Positions 42,743 through 53,160 of a DNA stretch of 64,000 bases are shown piece by piece (the first letter of the stretch is position 1; each line of letters opens with the position of its first letter). Below the pieces are notes generated by a model. That model saw only the letters and a list, made by a program, of their open reading frames with translations. It searched no databases and was not told the DNA's origin. The DNA lies in the NCBI RefSeq assembly GCF_002127325.2, contig NC_035436.2, positions 31,025,558 through 31,089,557 on the forward strand, in the 5' to 3' direction. The translations under genes were made by a program, and so were the position numbers. This DNA is from Helianthus annuus (Eukaryota > Streptophyta > Magnoliopsida > Asterales > Asteraceae).

Positions 42743-44224
42743 AGGTCGAAGCCGTATCAAAAAACTGCGGGTACTTCGCCTTCATATCACTTTCGAGTTC
42801 CCATGTGAACTCTGCGCCTCATTTGCCTTGCCATCGGACTTTCACGATAGGAATGCGCGAGCGTCTGAGCTGCTTGGTTTGGCGATCCATGATTTCAACA
42901 AGCTTTTCCACGAAGTGTAGTGTTTCGTTTATTTGGAGATCATCGAGCGGAACAATTAAATCATGCTCAGCCAGGCACTTTCGGAGGTTTGACACATGGA
43001 AAGTCGGGTGAACGTTACTAAGTTCCTCCGGTAGTTCGAGTTTGCAGGCGACTTTTCCGATCCTTTCCAGAATCTTAAAAGGCCCAACATATCGAGGCGC
43101 TAGCTTCCCTTTCTTGCCGAATCTGACCACACCCTTCCAAGGTGATACCTTTAGGAATACGTAGTCGCCAACGTCAAATTCCAGGGGCTTGCGTCGTCTA
43201 TCGGCGTAACTTTTCTGTCTACTCCGAGCTCTCAACAAGTTGTCTCGAATCTGGAGGAATTTGTCAGTCGTTTCTTGTAGTAGCTCAGGGCCGGTTAATT
43301 GTGAGTGACCGATCTCGTGCCACACAATAGGCGATCGCCATCTTCTTCCTATAAAGCCTTGAATGGTGCCATTTGGATGCTGGTATGATAACTGTTGTTA
43401 TACGAGAATTCGACTAACGACAGGTATTTGTCCCAATTACCACCGAAGTCTATGACACACGAACGGAGCATGTCTTCAAGAGTACGAATCGTTCTCTCAG
43501 TCTGGCTGTTGGTTTAAGGATGGAATGCGGTACTGAGGTTAAGCATAGTACCGAGAGCAGCTTGAAACGTTTCCCACAATCGCGAGGTAAACCGAGCATC
43601 ACGGTCAGAGATGATGTCACGAGGCGTCCCGTGATTACAAATGATTTCATCAATGTAGATTCGGGCTAATCGTTCTACCTTGTAGTCTTCTCGTATTGGC
43701 AGGAAGTGGGCTGATATGGTTAAACGATCAACAACAACCCAAATGTTGTCGTGACCTTATGACGTGTGCGGAAGTTTTGTTATGAAGTCCATAGCTATAC
43801 TCTCCCATTTCCATATAGGGATTGGGGGTTGCTCGAGTAAGCCAGAGGGCCTTTGATGTTTACCCTTGACTCTTGCACAAGTCAGGCACTTCCCAACGTA
43901 GAGAGCGATATTCCTTTTCATTCCCGGCCACCAGTACTTGTAACGAAGATCTTGGTACATTTTATCGGCACCGGGATGAATAGAATACCGAGATTTGTGG
44001 GCTTCGTCCATCAAGATCTTTCGCAGTTCGGTCCGCTTAGGGATCCAAATTCGGTCCAGAAAATAGAAAATCCCATTCGATTTGCTTACAAGCTGAGCTC
44101 CATTGTGATAGATTCTTTCCCTCTTCAAGGTGTGTTCATTAAAACAGGCGTGCTGAGCTTCGCGGATGAGAGTTTTGAGATCGTATTGAGCTTGGATATT
44201 ACGAATGCTGAGCAGATAACTCTG
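42741..44224 (-). pseudogene. pol: Element E integrase and chromodomain
   Basis: Read leftwards from about 44224. The zinc domain has [14 protein letters not shown] and [11 protein letters not shown]. The core starts [10 protein letters not shown], then the frame is broken near 43757 and 43450-43650 by stops and shifts; DG/QSE-type core motifs are recognisable in pieces. The C-terminal part (RRKPLEFDVGDYVFLKVSPW) is followed by a chromodomain ([11 protein letters not shown]), stopped by TGA at 42819-42821 with open sequence continuing to 42741. It is inactive. Confidence 0.82.
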
Positions 44225-46071
44225 TCTGCTAAGCGCGTCGGCAACGACATTTGCTTTGCCTGGGTGATAACGAATCTCATAGTCGTAATCGTTAAGAAGT
44301 TCTACCCATCGGCGTTGACTCATATTAAGTTCTTTCTGATCAAAGATATGTTGCAGGCTCTTATGATCGGTGAAGATCGTACACTTGGTACCATACAGGT
44401 AGTGTCGCCAAATCTTTAACGCAAAAACAACTACGCCTAGCTCGAGATCATGGGTTGTATAGTTCTTCACGTGGATTTTGAGCTGTCGAGAAGCGTAAGC
44501 TATAACTTTGTCTCGTTGCATGAGAACACAACCGAGACCGAGGTTGGAAGCGTCACAATAGACAATGAAACCGTCGTTTCCATCAGGCAATGTAAGAATA
44601 GGAGCATTGCAAAGCTTATGCTTGAGGGTTTGGAAAGCAGACTCTTGTTCAGTTCCCCAAACAAAAGGCTTGTCTTTATGCGTAAGGGCGGTAAGCGGCA
44701 CAACGATCTTTGAGAATCCTTCGATAAATCGTCGATAATAGCCCGCTAGTCCGAGAAAAGAACGGACTTCAGACGGGTTCCTTGGCGTAATCCAACTCTT
44801 AACTGCTTCAATCTTCGCGGGATCTACATGAATACCCTGACTATATACTATGTGACCCAGAAACTGAACCTCCTTCAACCAGAATTCACACTTGGAGAAC
44901 TTGGCATAGAGTTGATTCCCCTGGAGTAGTTCGAGAACCAAACGTAGATGTTGCGCGTGTTCGGCTTTCGTTTTGGAATAGATCAGGACGTCGTCGATGA
45001 ACACGATGACGAAACGGTCAAGATATGGTTTACACACGCGATTCATCAGATCCATGAAGACCGCGGGTGCGTTGGTTAAGCCAAAAGGCATAACAACGAA
45101 CTCGTAGTGGCCGTAGCGGGTGCGAAAAGCGGTTTTGGGTATCTCCTCCTCTTGAATACGTAGCTGGTGATAGCCTGAACGGAGATCGATCTTCGAGAAA
45201 CACGTAGCACCTTGCAGCTGGTCAAACAGATCGTCGATGTGAGGTAGGGGATAGCGGTTCTTGATGGTTAGCTTATTCAATTCCTGGTAGTCGATGCACA
45301 TCCTGAACGACCCAGCCTTCTTTTTAACGAAGAGGACTGGCGCGCCCCAAGGAGAGGTGCTCGGGCGAATAAAGCCTTTCTCAAGTAACTCCTGGAGTTG
45401 ATTCGAGAGTTCACGCATTTCGGACGGCGCGAGTCGGTAAGGATCTTTGGCAACAGGGTTGGCTCCAGGAATGAGATCGATACAGAAGTCGATATCATGA
45501 CTTGGCGGTAGTACAGGAAGATCATCAGGGAATACGGGAATACCTGAGGAAATTCACGGACCACTGGGACGTCTTTGACTTCTGTCTTCCTTTTCTTTTC
45601 CTTCTCCGCTACTACAATGTTGGCCAAGAAAGCTCTGTATACCTTGCGGAGATACTTGCTAGCTTGGACGCAGGACATGAGATTGAGACCTTTTGAAGCA
45701 GTTTCACCGTATACACACAATAAGTCACCATTCGCGAGCGAGAATCGAATCATCTTGTCGAAGCATACAACTTCAGCATGGTTTTCGTGAAGAAAGTCCA
45801 TGCCTACTATGACGTCAAAACTTCCGAGTTGCATCGGAATGAGGTCGATTGGGAAGATGTGATTGTTGAGCTCGAGGGGACAATCACGAAGAACAGAATT
45901 AACGGGGACAGTTCTTCCAGTAGCGACTTCAACTTCGAATGACGAGGGAAAATAAGAGCGCTTACGACTAAGGAGCTTCTCGAATTCAAACGACACAAAG
46001 CAGTTATCGGCTCCAGTATCAAACAAACACGATGCATAAATACCATTCACAAGGAACGTACCATTAACCAC
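44225..46071 (-). pseudogene. pol: Element E protease, RT and RNase H
   Basis: The protease shows CLFDTGADNCFVS (about 46020) and VIVGMDFLHENHAE. A shift near 45550 separates this from RT. A 553-codon open frame (45418-43757) then carries [50 protein letters not shown], RNase H ([22 protein letters not shown]) and VVADALSR. The RT and RNase H catalytic residues appear intact, but the gag and integrase sides are broken. Confidence 0.87.
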
Positions 46072-47394
46072 GTTGTTGTCAGCCTGGGCTGGACGAGCAT
46101 TGATGTTGAAGGTTCTGGCGCGTGCTGCTTGTTGCTGCTGCTGAGGCTGCTGCTTCTGCTACTGGGGCTCTTGCTTCATAACCCTGTTTGGGCACATGTT
46201 TGCAAAGTGGTTAGGATCACCACATGCAAAGCAGACTCGAGCATTGATCACGGGTGCCTGAGCCGCGTGTTGGCCTTGCGGGACTGGGAGTAGAGCTTGA
46301 TGAGCATTGGCATGAGCTGTGGTGTTACGGGGACCATAGCGACAGTTGGTAGTGAAATGGCAGTACAAGTTGCAATGAGCGCAGAAACGACAGGCAAGAC
46401 CCACCGGATGGTGATATGAGCATGTCGGGCAGAGCGGGTGGGGACCTGTGTATGCACGCTTTGCTGGCGGTGCATGAGTAGCTGGTGCTGGTCGATGATG
46501 AGACTGCTGCTAAGCCGATACGGCTTGTAGAGGAGTAGTAGTGGTAATGACAGCACAGTTCTTGTTGCTGGAGCTGTTGTTGTTGTTCTTCTTCTTCTTG
46601 CGGCGTGATGACTTTGATGGTTGAGCAGTGGCGGTGTCGGCGGTCGGTGCAGTGGTGGCTTGATGCAGAGACTTGGAGGGCTTATCCCAGAAACCAACTT
46701 TTACTCGCTTGTCGTTGATCTCGGTGGCAAGCAAGTAAGTCTCTTCAATTGATGAGGTCTTTGCAGCGTGAACAAAATCGGAAACACAGTCGGGTAGAGC
46801 TCGAATGTACTTCTTGATTGCTATCTCTGGCGTCTTGACTTGGTCGGGACAAATAATGCTGAGCTGCTTAAAACGAGCAGTCAGGGCAGCGTTGTCTCCA
46901 TCCTTCTGCTTAATGTTCCAAAACTCGTCCTCCAGCTTTTGGCGTTCATAGGGAGGGCAGAATTCGTCCATCATAATGGCTTTCAGCTCTTACCAAGTCA
47001 GCTCATAAGCTGCATCATTCCCGCGTTTGTTTCGTTCGGCCGTCCACCAGTCTAGAGCGCGGGACTGGAAGACGCCGGTTGCGTTTAGGGTACAGAGATT
47101 TTCTGGATGGCCGCTTTGGCGCAGAGTGACTTCGACGGAATCAAACCATTGAATAGCTGTAGGGCCATCTTCTTCGGTGAATTCCTTTGGTCCGCATGCC
47201 TTGAACTGTTTGAAGCTGAAAACAGTCTTGGCAGCATATTTGGGGGCTTCGGTTCTCGAATCCTCGGATGATTTGCTGACGTTCTCATACACTTCACTCA
47301 CAGCCTTTGCTACTTGCTTGGCGATGATAGCAGCAAGACGTTTATCTCTCTTTTCTTGGCGAGTAAGTGGGGTTCGGTGTCCAGATGATGACAT
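46072..47394 (-). pseudogene. gag: Element E gag
   Basis: ATG at 47394 (MSSSGHRTPLTRQEK), directly after a splice-acceptor-like TGTCTGTTGCAG. Capsid features are WFDSVEVTLRQSG, ALDWWTAERNKRG and MMDEFCPPYERQKLEDEFW. A stop near 46990 lies in the middle of the capsid region and another near 46510. A CCHC knuckle, CFACGDPNHFANMC, is at about 46230-46190, and a second Cys/His-rich segment (CRFCAHCNLYCHFTTNC) is a little upstream. A Lys/Asn/Ser-rich linker separates capsid and knuckle. Confidence 0.83.
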
Positions 47395-48245
47395 TGTCTG
47401 CAACAGACATCGTCGTAGGTCTCAGATGTGACAACTCGTACTTCGAACTTATCTTGTGTAACGTTATATGCTTACGTGAATTATATTATTTATATGAATG
47501 CTATGTGTTATATGCGTATGTGAATGTTACACGAACCGAACCGCACAACATATATCAAACGCACAAGGCCATTGGGCCGTATTGTTTGTACTCGGACCAT
47601 AGGGCAACCGAGTGGGCTCGGCCCACTCCCCTTATACGCAAACAAACACTCCTTAGGGACTTGTTTTCTCATTTTTGCAAAACATAACACACACACAAGT
47701 CACAAAACCCTAGTCGCTACTTCTCTCTCCCTCTCGTTTCTCTTGGAACCCGACGCAAACAACCCTTTGGCGAATTCGGATCACTCTCTCTCTCCTTGTT
47801 TGATCTAACCGGTTAGTGATTACCGAATTATGTTTGTTGATTAGTTTTGGTTGACATGATGTTATGAATAATTGAATGGTTCTTGATGTGGTAACAATCA
47901 TATGATTCGGGTTGCATGTTGTTAATTTGGAACCGTAGATGTTAATCGGATTTGATGTAGATATGTTTCTCTGCTATGTTCTTATGATTTGGTTGGTTAA
48001 CTTATTGTTGTTCTAGTTAATCGGATCATGTTACTATTGCATAGGTATTAGTATTGTTGATTATTGCTTGTTCATGTTTAAACCGGTTAGGGTTCATATG
48101 AAAGGCATGATAAATTTCCTGTTTGATCGATAATATGTTAGAAGAATGATTGGAAACTTGTTAATTGATTGTTATGATAAGTTTGGAAACTTGGATAAGT
48201 GTAACCGATCTGCATGAAATCAGGAAAATTGTTACAAATTGCTAG

Positions 48246-48496
48246 TCTCGACACGGTTGCGAGTCGAGAACTCCCCGTTGCGACTCGAGACCGGACCATG
48301 ACAAGCCGAGACCGAGGTTGCGAGTCCCGTTGCGACTCGAGACCGGACCATGACAAGCCGAGACCGAGGTTGCGAGTCCCGTTGCGACTCGAGACCGGAT
48401 CATGACAAACCGAGACCGCCCCTGTTGCGACTCGAGATCTCATTCGTTGCGACTCGAGATCTCGACACCAGCCCAACTCGAGACCGCTTGGTCTCG
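48246..48496 (+). repeat. GACTCGAGAC tandem/hairpin tract in F LTR
   Basis: A 52-bp unit starting CGTTGCGACTCGAGACC repeats at 48276, 48328 and (partly) 48380. Further GTTGCGACTCGAGATCTC copies follow, ending in a perfect hairpin CGAGACC-gctt-GGTCTCG (48479-48496). The inverse word GTTGCGAGTC alternates with it. The matching tract in the 3' LTR is at 55631-55881. Confidence 0.9.
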
Positions 48497-48949
48497 ACTC
48501 GATACTGTGAGCATGGGCACCTTATTGGACTGTTTAAATCTCATTGGGCCGATGTGTTATTGGGTTGCTATGTTATTTGGGCCGGGAACTATTGAATTTC
48601 ATCGGGTGAACCGCACAAGGATGTTGGGCATTGTGCGAGTCCAAATCTTGCATACGTTGTTAACTGTTAAAGTGTATTTGACTGATTACGTGTTGCCATG
48701 ATAAATACGTGTTAACTTTTGTGATACATACGTGCATTACTTGAAGTCAAAACCTGACTTGTATGGTAACCCTGTTAGGACGAGGTTGACCACTTTAGTT
48801 CAAGAACCTTTTGTGTATCTGCCGAGCAAACCAAGGTGAGTTCACACAGCCAAGGCATGGGATTCCTGGGTTGGGAATTGGGTTGGAATGTTGACATGGA
48901 ATGATTACTCGTACTTACGCAATCACTAGACTATAGACCATCGTCCTCA

Positions 48950-49170
48950 GGATAGTCAGGACACTTACGTAAAACCTGCGTAAACTAGTATCTACCATTG
49001 TCTCCCGGGTCGGGAGGACACTTACGTAAATCCTGCGTAACCTAATACCCACTACTGTCTTCCGGGTCAGAAGGACACTTACGTAAATCCTACGTAAACC
49101 CCACGCGTACCACTGTCCTCGGGGAAGGGCACTCACGTAAATCCTACGTGACCTTGTACGTATTCCTGTT
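48950..49170 (+). repeat. TACGTA-type tandem repeats in F LTR
   Basis: Four to five degenerate units with GGACACTTACGTAAA-type sequence and CCTACGTAA, in the inverse sense to those of D when compared on the + strand (so the same sense within each element). The 3' LTR counterpart is at about 56335-56555. Confidence 0.8.
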
Positions 49171-49692
49171 CTCGGATTAAGAAGAACACATGGTTGCAAA
49201 TAGTCTAGTAAGTACCATAATGGGAAGCCCCCGTTAGCAAAGGTAAACGTGGGAATCCCCCACTAGTAATATATATATAAGCATGGGAAACCCCCACCAT
49301 TAGTACATACATGCATGGGAAGCCCCAACTAGATGAACATACTCATTACTATTACGAACTTATTTTCTGTGAACTCGCTCAACTAGTTGTTGATTATCTG
49401 CTGCATGCCTTGCAGGACCTTAGGTACACTATGGAGCTTGCACCGGGAGGAGCAGGTCGTTGTGGGATACGGATCGTGAACGATATTTGAACTTATAACT
49501 TATTATGGGTTTTCATTATTATGCTTCCGCTACTTAAACAAAGTTTGGTTTGAACATCAATCGTATTGATTTGGGTTTTTGAACTACTTTAACTATTATA
49601 TGCTTGTTCAATATGATTGGTGGCTTGATCCTGGTCATGTCACGCCTCCAAGCGGTGGTACTCCGCGTGTGGATTTTGGGGGTGTGACAGAT

Positions 49693-49705
49693 TGGTATCA
49701 GAGCC
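49693..49705 (+). other. Element F primer-binding site
   Basis: TGGTATCAGAGCC, three bases after the 5' LTR (initiator-Met type). Confidence 0.94.
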
Positions 49706-49993
49706 ATTGGTTATAGAGAACTTGGTTTTAATATGGGAAAACGTTTGTATTAAAACCAGACTATAACCAGAACAGTGATCTCAACGATCCACAACGACGC
49801 TTCGCTCCACGTGCAAGACTCGACACCCTAGGTAATAAAGTTTATGATTATTACCTGCATGCTAGAACTATATAGAACCTTGCTCGCATTACGCTTAGAT
49901 ACACAAGATACTATTACATGAGAATACCTACGTGCTTACGCTTTTCTGTCATCGCCCTACTCGCGAATCACTCTCACGTACGTTACTTTTACA

Positions 49994-51300
49994 ATGAAGA
50001 TCATGTCTGGACGAATTAACATGACTCAAGCCCAGCTAGAGGCTCTCGTTCAAGCTCAAGTTGTTGCGGCACTTGCAGCTGCTCAAGCAGGTAGTATATC
50101 CTGTAGTCATAACTTACGCTAGGATCTTTAGATCCTACACTCCTAAACTAGCCCTTGTATTTAAACTTTGCCCTATTCGTACACAATAGGTCAACCAGCG
50201 CAGCAGCAAGTTTGCACCTTTAAGAACTTCATGGACTGTCGTCCAAGTACTTTCAGCGGCACAGAGGGGGCAGTGGGACTCCTCCACTGGTTTGAGAAGC
50301 TGGAATCGGTGTTCAAGATGTGCGAATGCCCTGAGGCTCGCAGGGTGAAATACGCCACTGGAACGCTAGAAGGAATAGCACTAACTTGGTGGAACGCCCA
50401 AGTTCAGATCTTAGGGTTGGCAGCTGCTAACGCCACACCCTGGAACGAATTCAAGGAACTTATCAAGCGTGAGTACTGCACAAGGGATGATATCCACAAG
50501 TTGGAGAATGAGTTTTATCACTTGAAGATGACGGGGTCAGAGATAGAAGCTTACACGAAGCGATCGAACGAACTGGCTATCTTGTGCCCAACCATGGTAG
50601 ACCCTCCGATCAAACGCATCGAGTTGTACCTCAAGGGTCTAGCCTCAGAAATTCAGAGCCATGTTACATCGGCTAACCTCGACAACATTCAAGATATTCA
50701 GTGTCTTGCTCATCGCCTCACGGATCAGGCGGTGGAACAGAACAAGTTGCCCAAACGCATCAGTGCTACCACTTCAGCTGCTACTTCCACCACACCCAGT
50801 GACAACAAAAGAAAGTGGGATGGGGATTCTAGCAAAGGTTCAGCAACAGTTCAATCTCAAGCTCAGCAGCAAAAGACTGACCACTACCAGAGTCCTAGTC
50901 AGCAATCCTCTGGTGGTCATAGACAGAGAAGGTATCAAGGGTTTCACCCCAAGTGTCACAACTGCAACAGACATCACAGCGGCCAGTGCAACAAGGGTCG
51001 TTGTCAAAGATGTCTCAAGATGGGTCACGAGGCCAAAGACTGTAGGAGCCCACGGCCTGCAAATCAGAACCAGCAACCGCAACAACCAGCTCCCCAGAAC
51101 CCACAGCAGCAGCAGCCACAGCGTGGAAACCGGGGATGTTTCCAGTGTGGGGCTGAAGGTCATTTCAAACGCGACTGTCCTCAACTGAACCAGAACCAGA
51201 ATCGCAACAACAATAACCAGGGCAACGGGAACAACAACAACGGGGGAAACAACAACAACAATGGCAACGAGGCAAGGGGTCGAGCTTTCGTGTTAGGACG
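49994..51300 (+). pseudogene. gag: Element F gag, two exons
   Basis: The first exon starts at ATG 49994 (MKIMSGRINMTQAQ) and runs 97 nt to 50090. A 99-nt GT-AG interval with an in-frame TAG follows, and coding resumes at 50190 (GQPAQQQVCTFKNF). The capsid region has FSGTEGAVGLLHWFEKLESV, LEGIALTWWNAQ and KREYCTRDDIHKLE. Cys/His motifs are CHNCNRHHSGQC, CQRCLKMGHEAKDC and CFQCGAEGHFKRDC (about 50960-51180), the last two being CCHC knuckles. A Gln/Asn-rich linker follows. Apart from the predicted intron, gag is intact. The frame breaks only later, near 51373. Confidence 0.85.
50091..50189 (+). other. Putative 99-nt intron in F gag
   Basis: GCAG|GTAGTATATCC to ACACAATAG|GTCAACC. The related element D has no sequence here and reads straight through the same codons. 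The interval contains an in-frame TAG, so it must be removed, or translation must start downstream, for full-length gag. Confidence 0.6.
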
Positions 51301-53160
51301 AGGAGATGCAATGAACGATCCCAATGTGGTTATGGGTAAGTTTCTCCTTGACGATATCTATGTTACTGTTTTATTGATTCGGGTGTGGATACAAGTTATA
51401 TTTCTGTGAAAGCCAGTAAACTGTTAAAACGTACATCAACACCCCTAAACACCAAACACGTCGTAGAACTAGCTAATGGTAAGAGTTTAGAAGCCACGCA
51501 AATAGTCAAGGGTTGTAGTATTGTCTTAGCCGGTCAAGCTTTCTCCATCGACCTTATTCCCATAGTCTTGGGAAGTTTTGACATCGTTATTGGGATGGAT
51601 TGGTTATCCCAACATCAGGCAGAGATCTTATGCAGTGAGAAGATCGTTCGTATTCCACGTTCTGGTCAAGAACCTCTCGAAGTTCAAGGCGACAAAAGTG
51701 GTGCTGTGGTTGGCATCATCTCTTTCCTAAAGGCGCAGAAATGTTTACGAAAGGGGCACACTGCCATTCTGGCACTCGTTACAGACGCATCAGCAAAGGA
51801 AAAGAAATTGGAGGATATTCCAGTTGTACGCGATTACCCTCAGGTGTTTCCTGAAGATTTACCTGGATTACCGCCTCACCGTCAGGTCGAATTTCAAATC
51901 GAGCTCGCTCCAGGAGCAGCACCCATAGCTCGCGCACCATACCGTCTAGCTCCATCAGAATTGGAGGAACTGTCAAAGCAGCTACAAGAGCTCTTGGAAA
52001 AGGGCTTCATTCGTCCAAGCTCTTCGCCATGGGGAGCTCCAGTACTATTTATGAAAAAGAAAGACGGTACGTTCAGAATGTGCATCGACTACCGTGAACT
52101 CAACAAGGTGACGGTGAAGAACCGTTATCCTCTTCCACGCATAGATGATTTATTCGACCAATTGCAAGGGTCGTGCTACTATTCGAAGATAGACCTGAGG
52201 TCAGGTTATCATCAGCTGAGAGTCCGGGAGGAGGACGTCTCCAAAACAGCATTCAGAACTCGTTACGGCCACTACGAGTTTCTTGTCATGCCGTTCGGGT
52301 TAACGAACGCGCCTGCCGTATTTATGGATCTCATGAACAGGGTGTGCAAACCCTATCTTGACAAGTTCGTCATAGTATTCATCGACGACATTCTAATTTA
52401 CTCCAAGAGTCAGGAGGAGCACGAGCAGCATCTACGCCTTATTCTGGAACTCCTACGGAAGGAACAGCTGTACGCTAAGTTTTCGAAATGCGACTTCTGG
52501 CTTCATGAAGTCCACTTTCTAGGCCACGTAGTGAACAAGGATGGGATCCATGTCGATCCATCCAAGGTAGACTCGATCAGGAACTGGCCTGCACCACGCA
52601 CTCCAACGGAAATACGCCAATTCTTGGGTCTGGCGGGTTATTACAGACGATTTATCAAGGATTTCTCAAAGATTGCTCAGCCGCTTACACTACTGACACA
52701 GAAGGGTGTCACCTACCGTTGGGGAGATCCCCAGGAAACTGCTTTTCAGCACCTAAAGGATAGACTTTGCAGTGCACCTATCCTCTCTTTGCCAGAGGGC
52801 ACAGACGACTTCGTGGTTTATTGTGATGCATCCATCCAGGGTCTTGGATGTGTGTTAATACAGCGCGACAAGGTCATTGCTTACGCTTCACGCCAACTCA
52901 AGATTCACGAACGGAACTACACGACGCACGATTTAGAGCTGGGAGCTGTAGTTTTCGCGCTTAAGATATGGCGACACTACCTGTACGGTACCAGGTGCAC
53001 GATTTACACCGATCACAGGAGTCTCGAGCATATTCTTAAGCAGAAGGATTTGAACATGCGTCAACGACGATGGGTTGAACTACTGAACGATTACGAATGC
53101 GCCATCAAGTACCATCCAGGCAAAGCCAACGTTCTGGCTGATGCCCTCAGTCGGAAAGAC
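51301..53160 (+). pseudogene. pol: Element F protease, RT and RNase H
   Basis: A missing T near 51373 (TTATT where D has TTATTT) shifts the frame just before the protease D-S-G, so gag ends at 51409 and pol reads from about 51376. After that the frame is clean: [31 protein letters not shown] with [46 protein letters not shown] (about 52380-52412), [11 protein letters not shown], then RNase H with [23 protein letters not shown] and ALSRKD. All RT and RNase H catalytic residues seen are present. Some plant elements tolerate a gag-pol shift, but paralog D shows a continuous frame here, so this is probably a mutation. Confidence 0.88.

Larger units (their letters stand above)
47427..49689 (+). 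repeat. Element F 5' LTR
   Basis: 2,263 bp, TGTGACAACTCG to GGGGGTGTGACA. An AAACCCTAGTCGC leader-like stretch and CT-rich tract (47705-47760) suggest transcription starts near 47660. The hairpin/tandem tract is at 48246-48496, a conserved AAG|GTGAGT site at 48836, and TACGTA-type repeats at 48950-49170. Confidence 0.95.

Noticed and set aside
48138..48476. 112-aa Arg/Ser-rich ORF, repeated at 55523-55861
   Set aside because: A shadow of the GACTCGAGAC tandem tract in the F LTRs.
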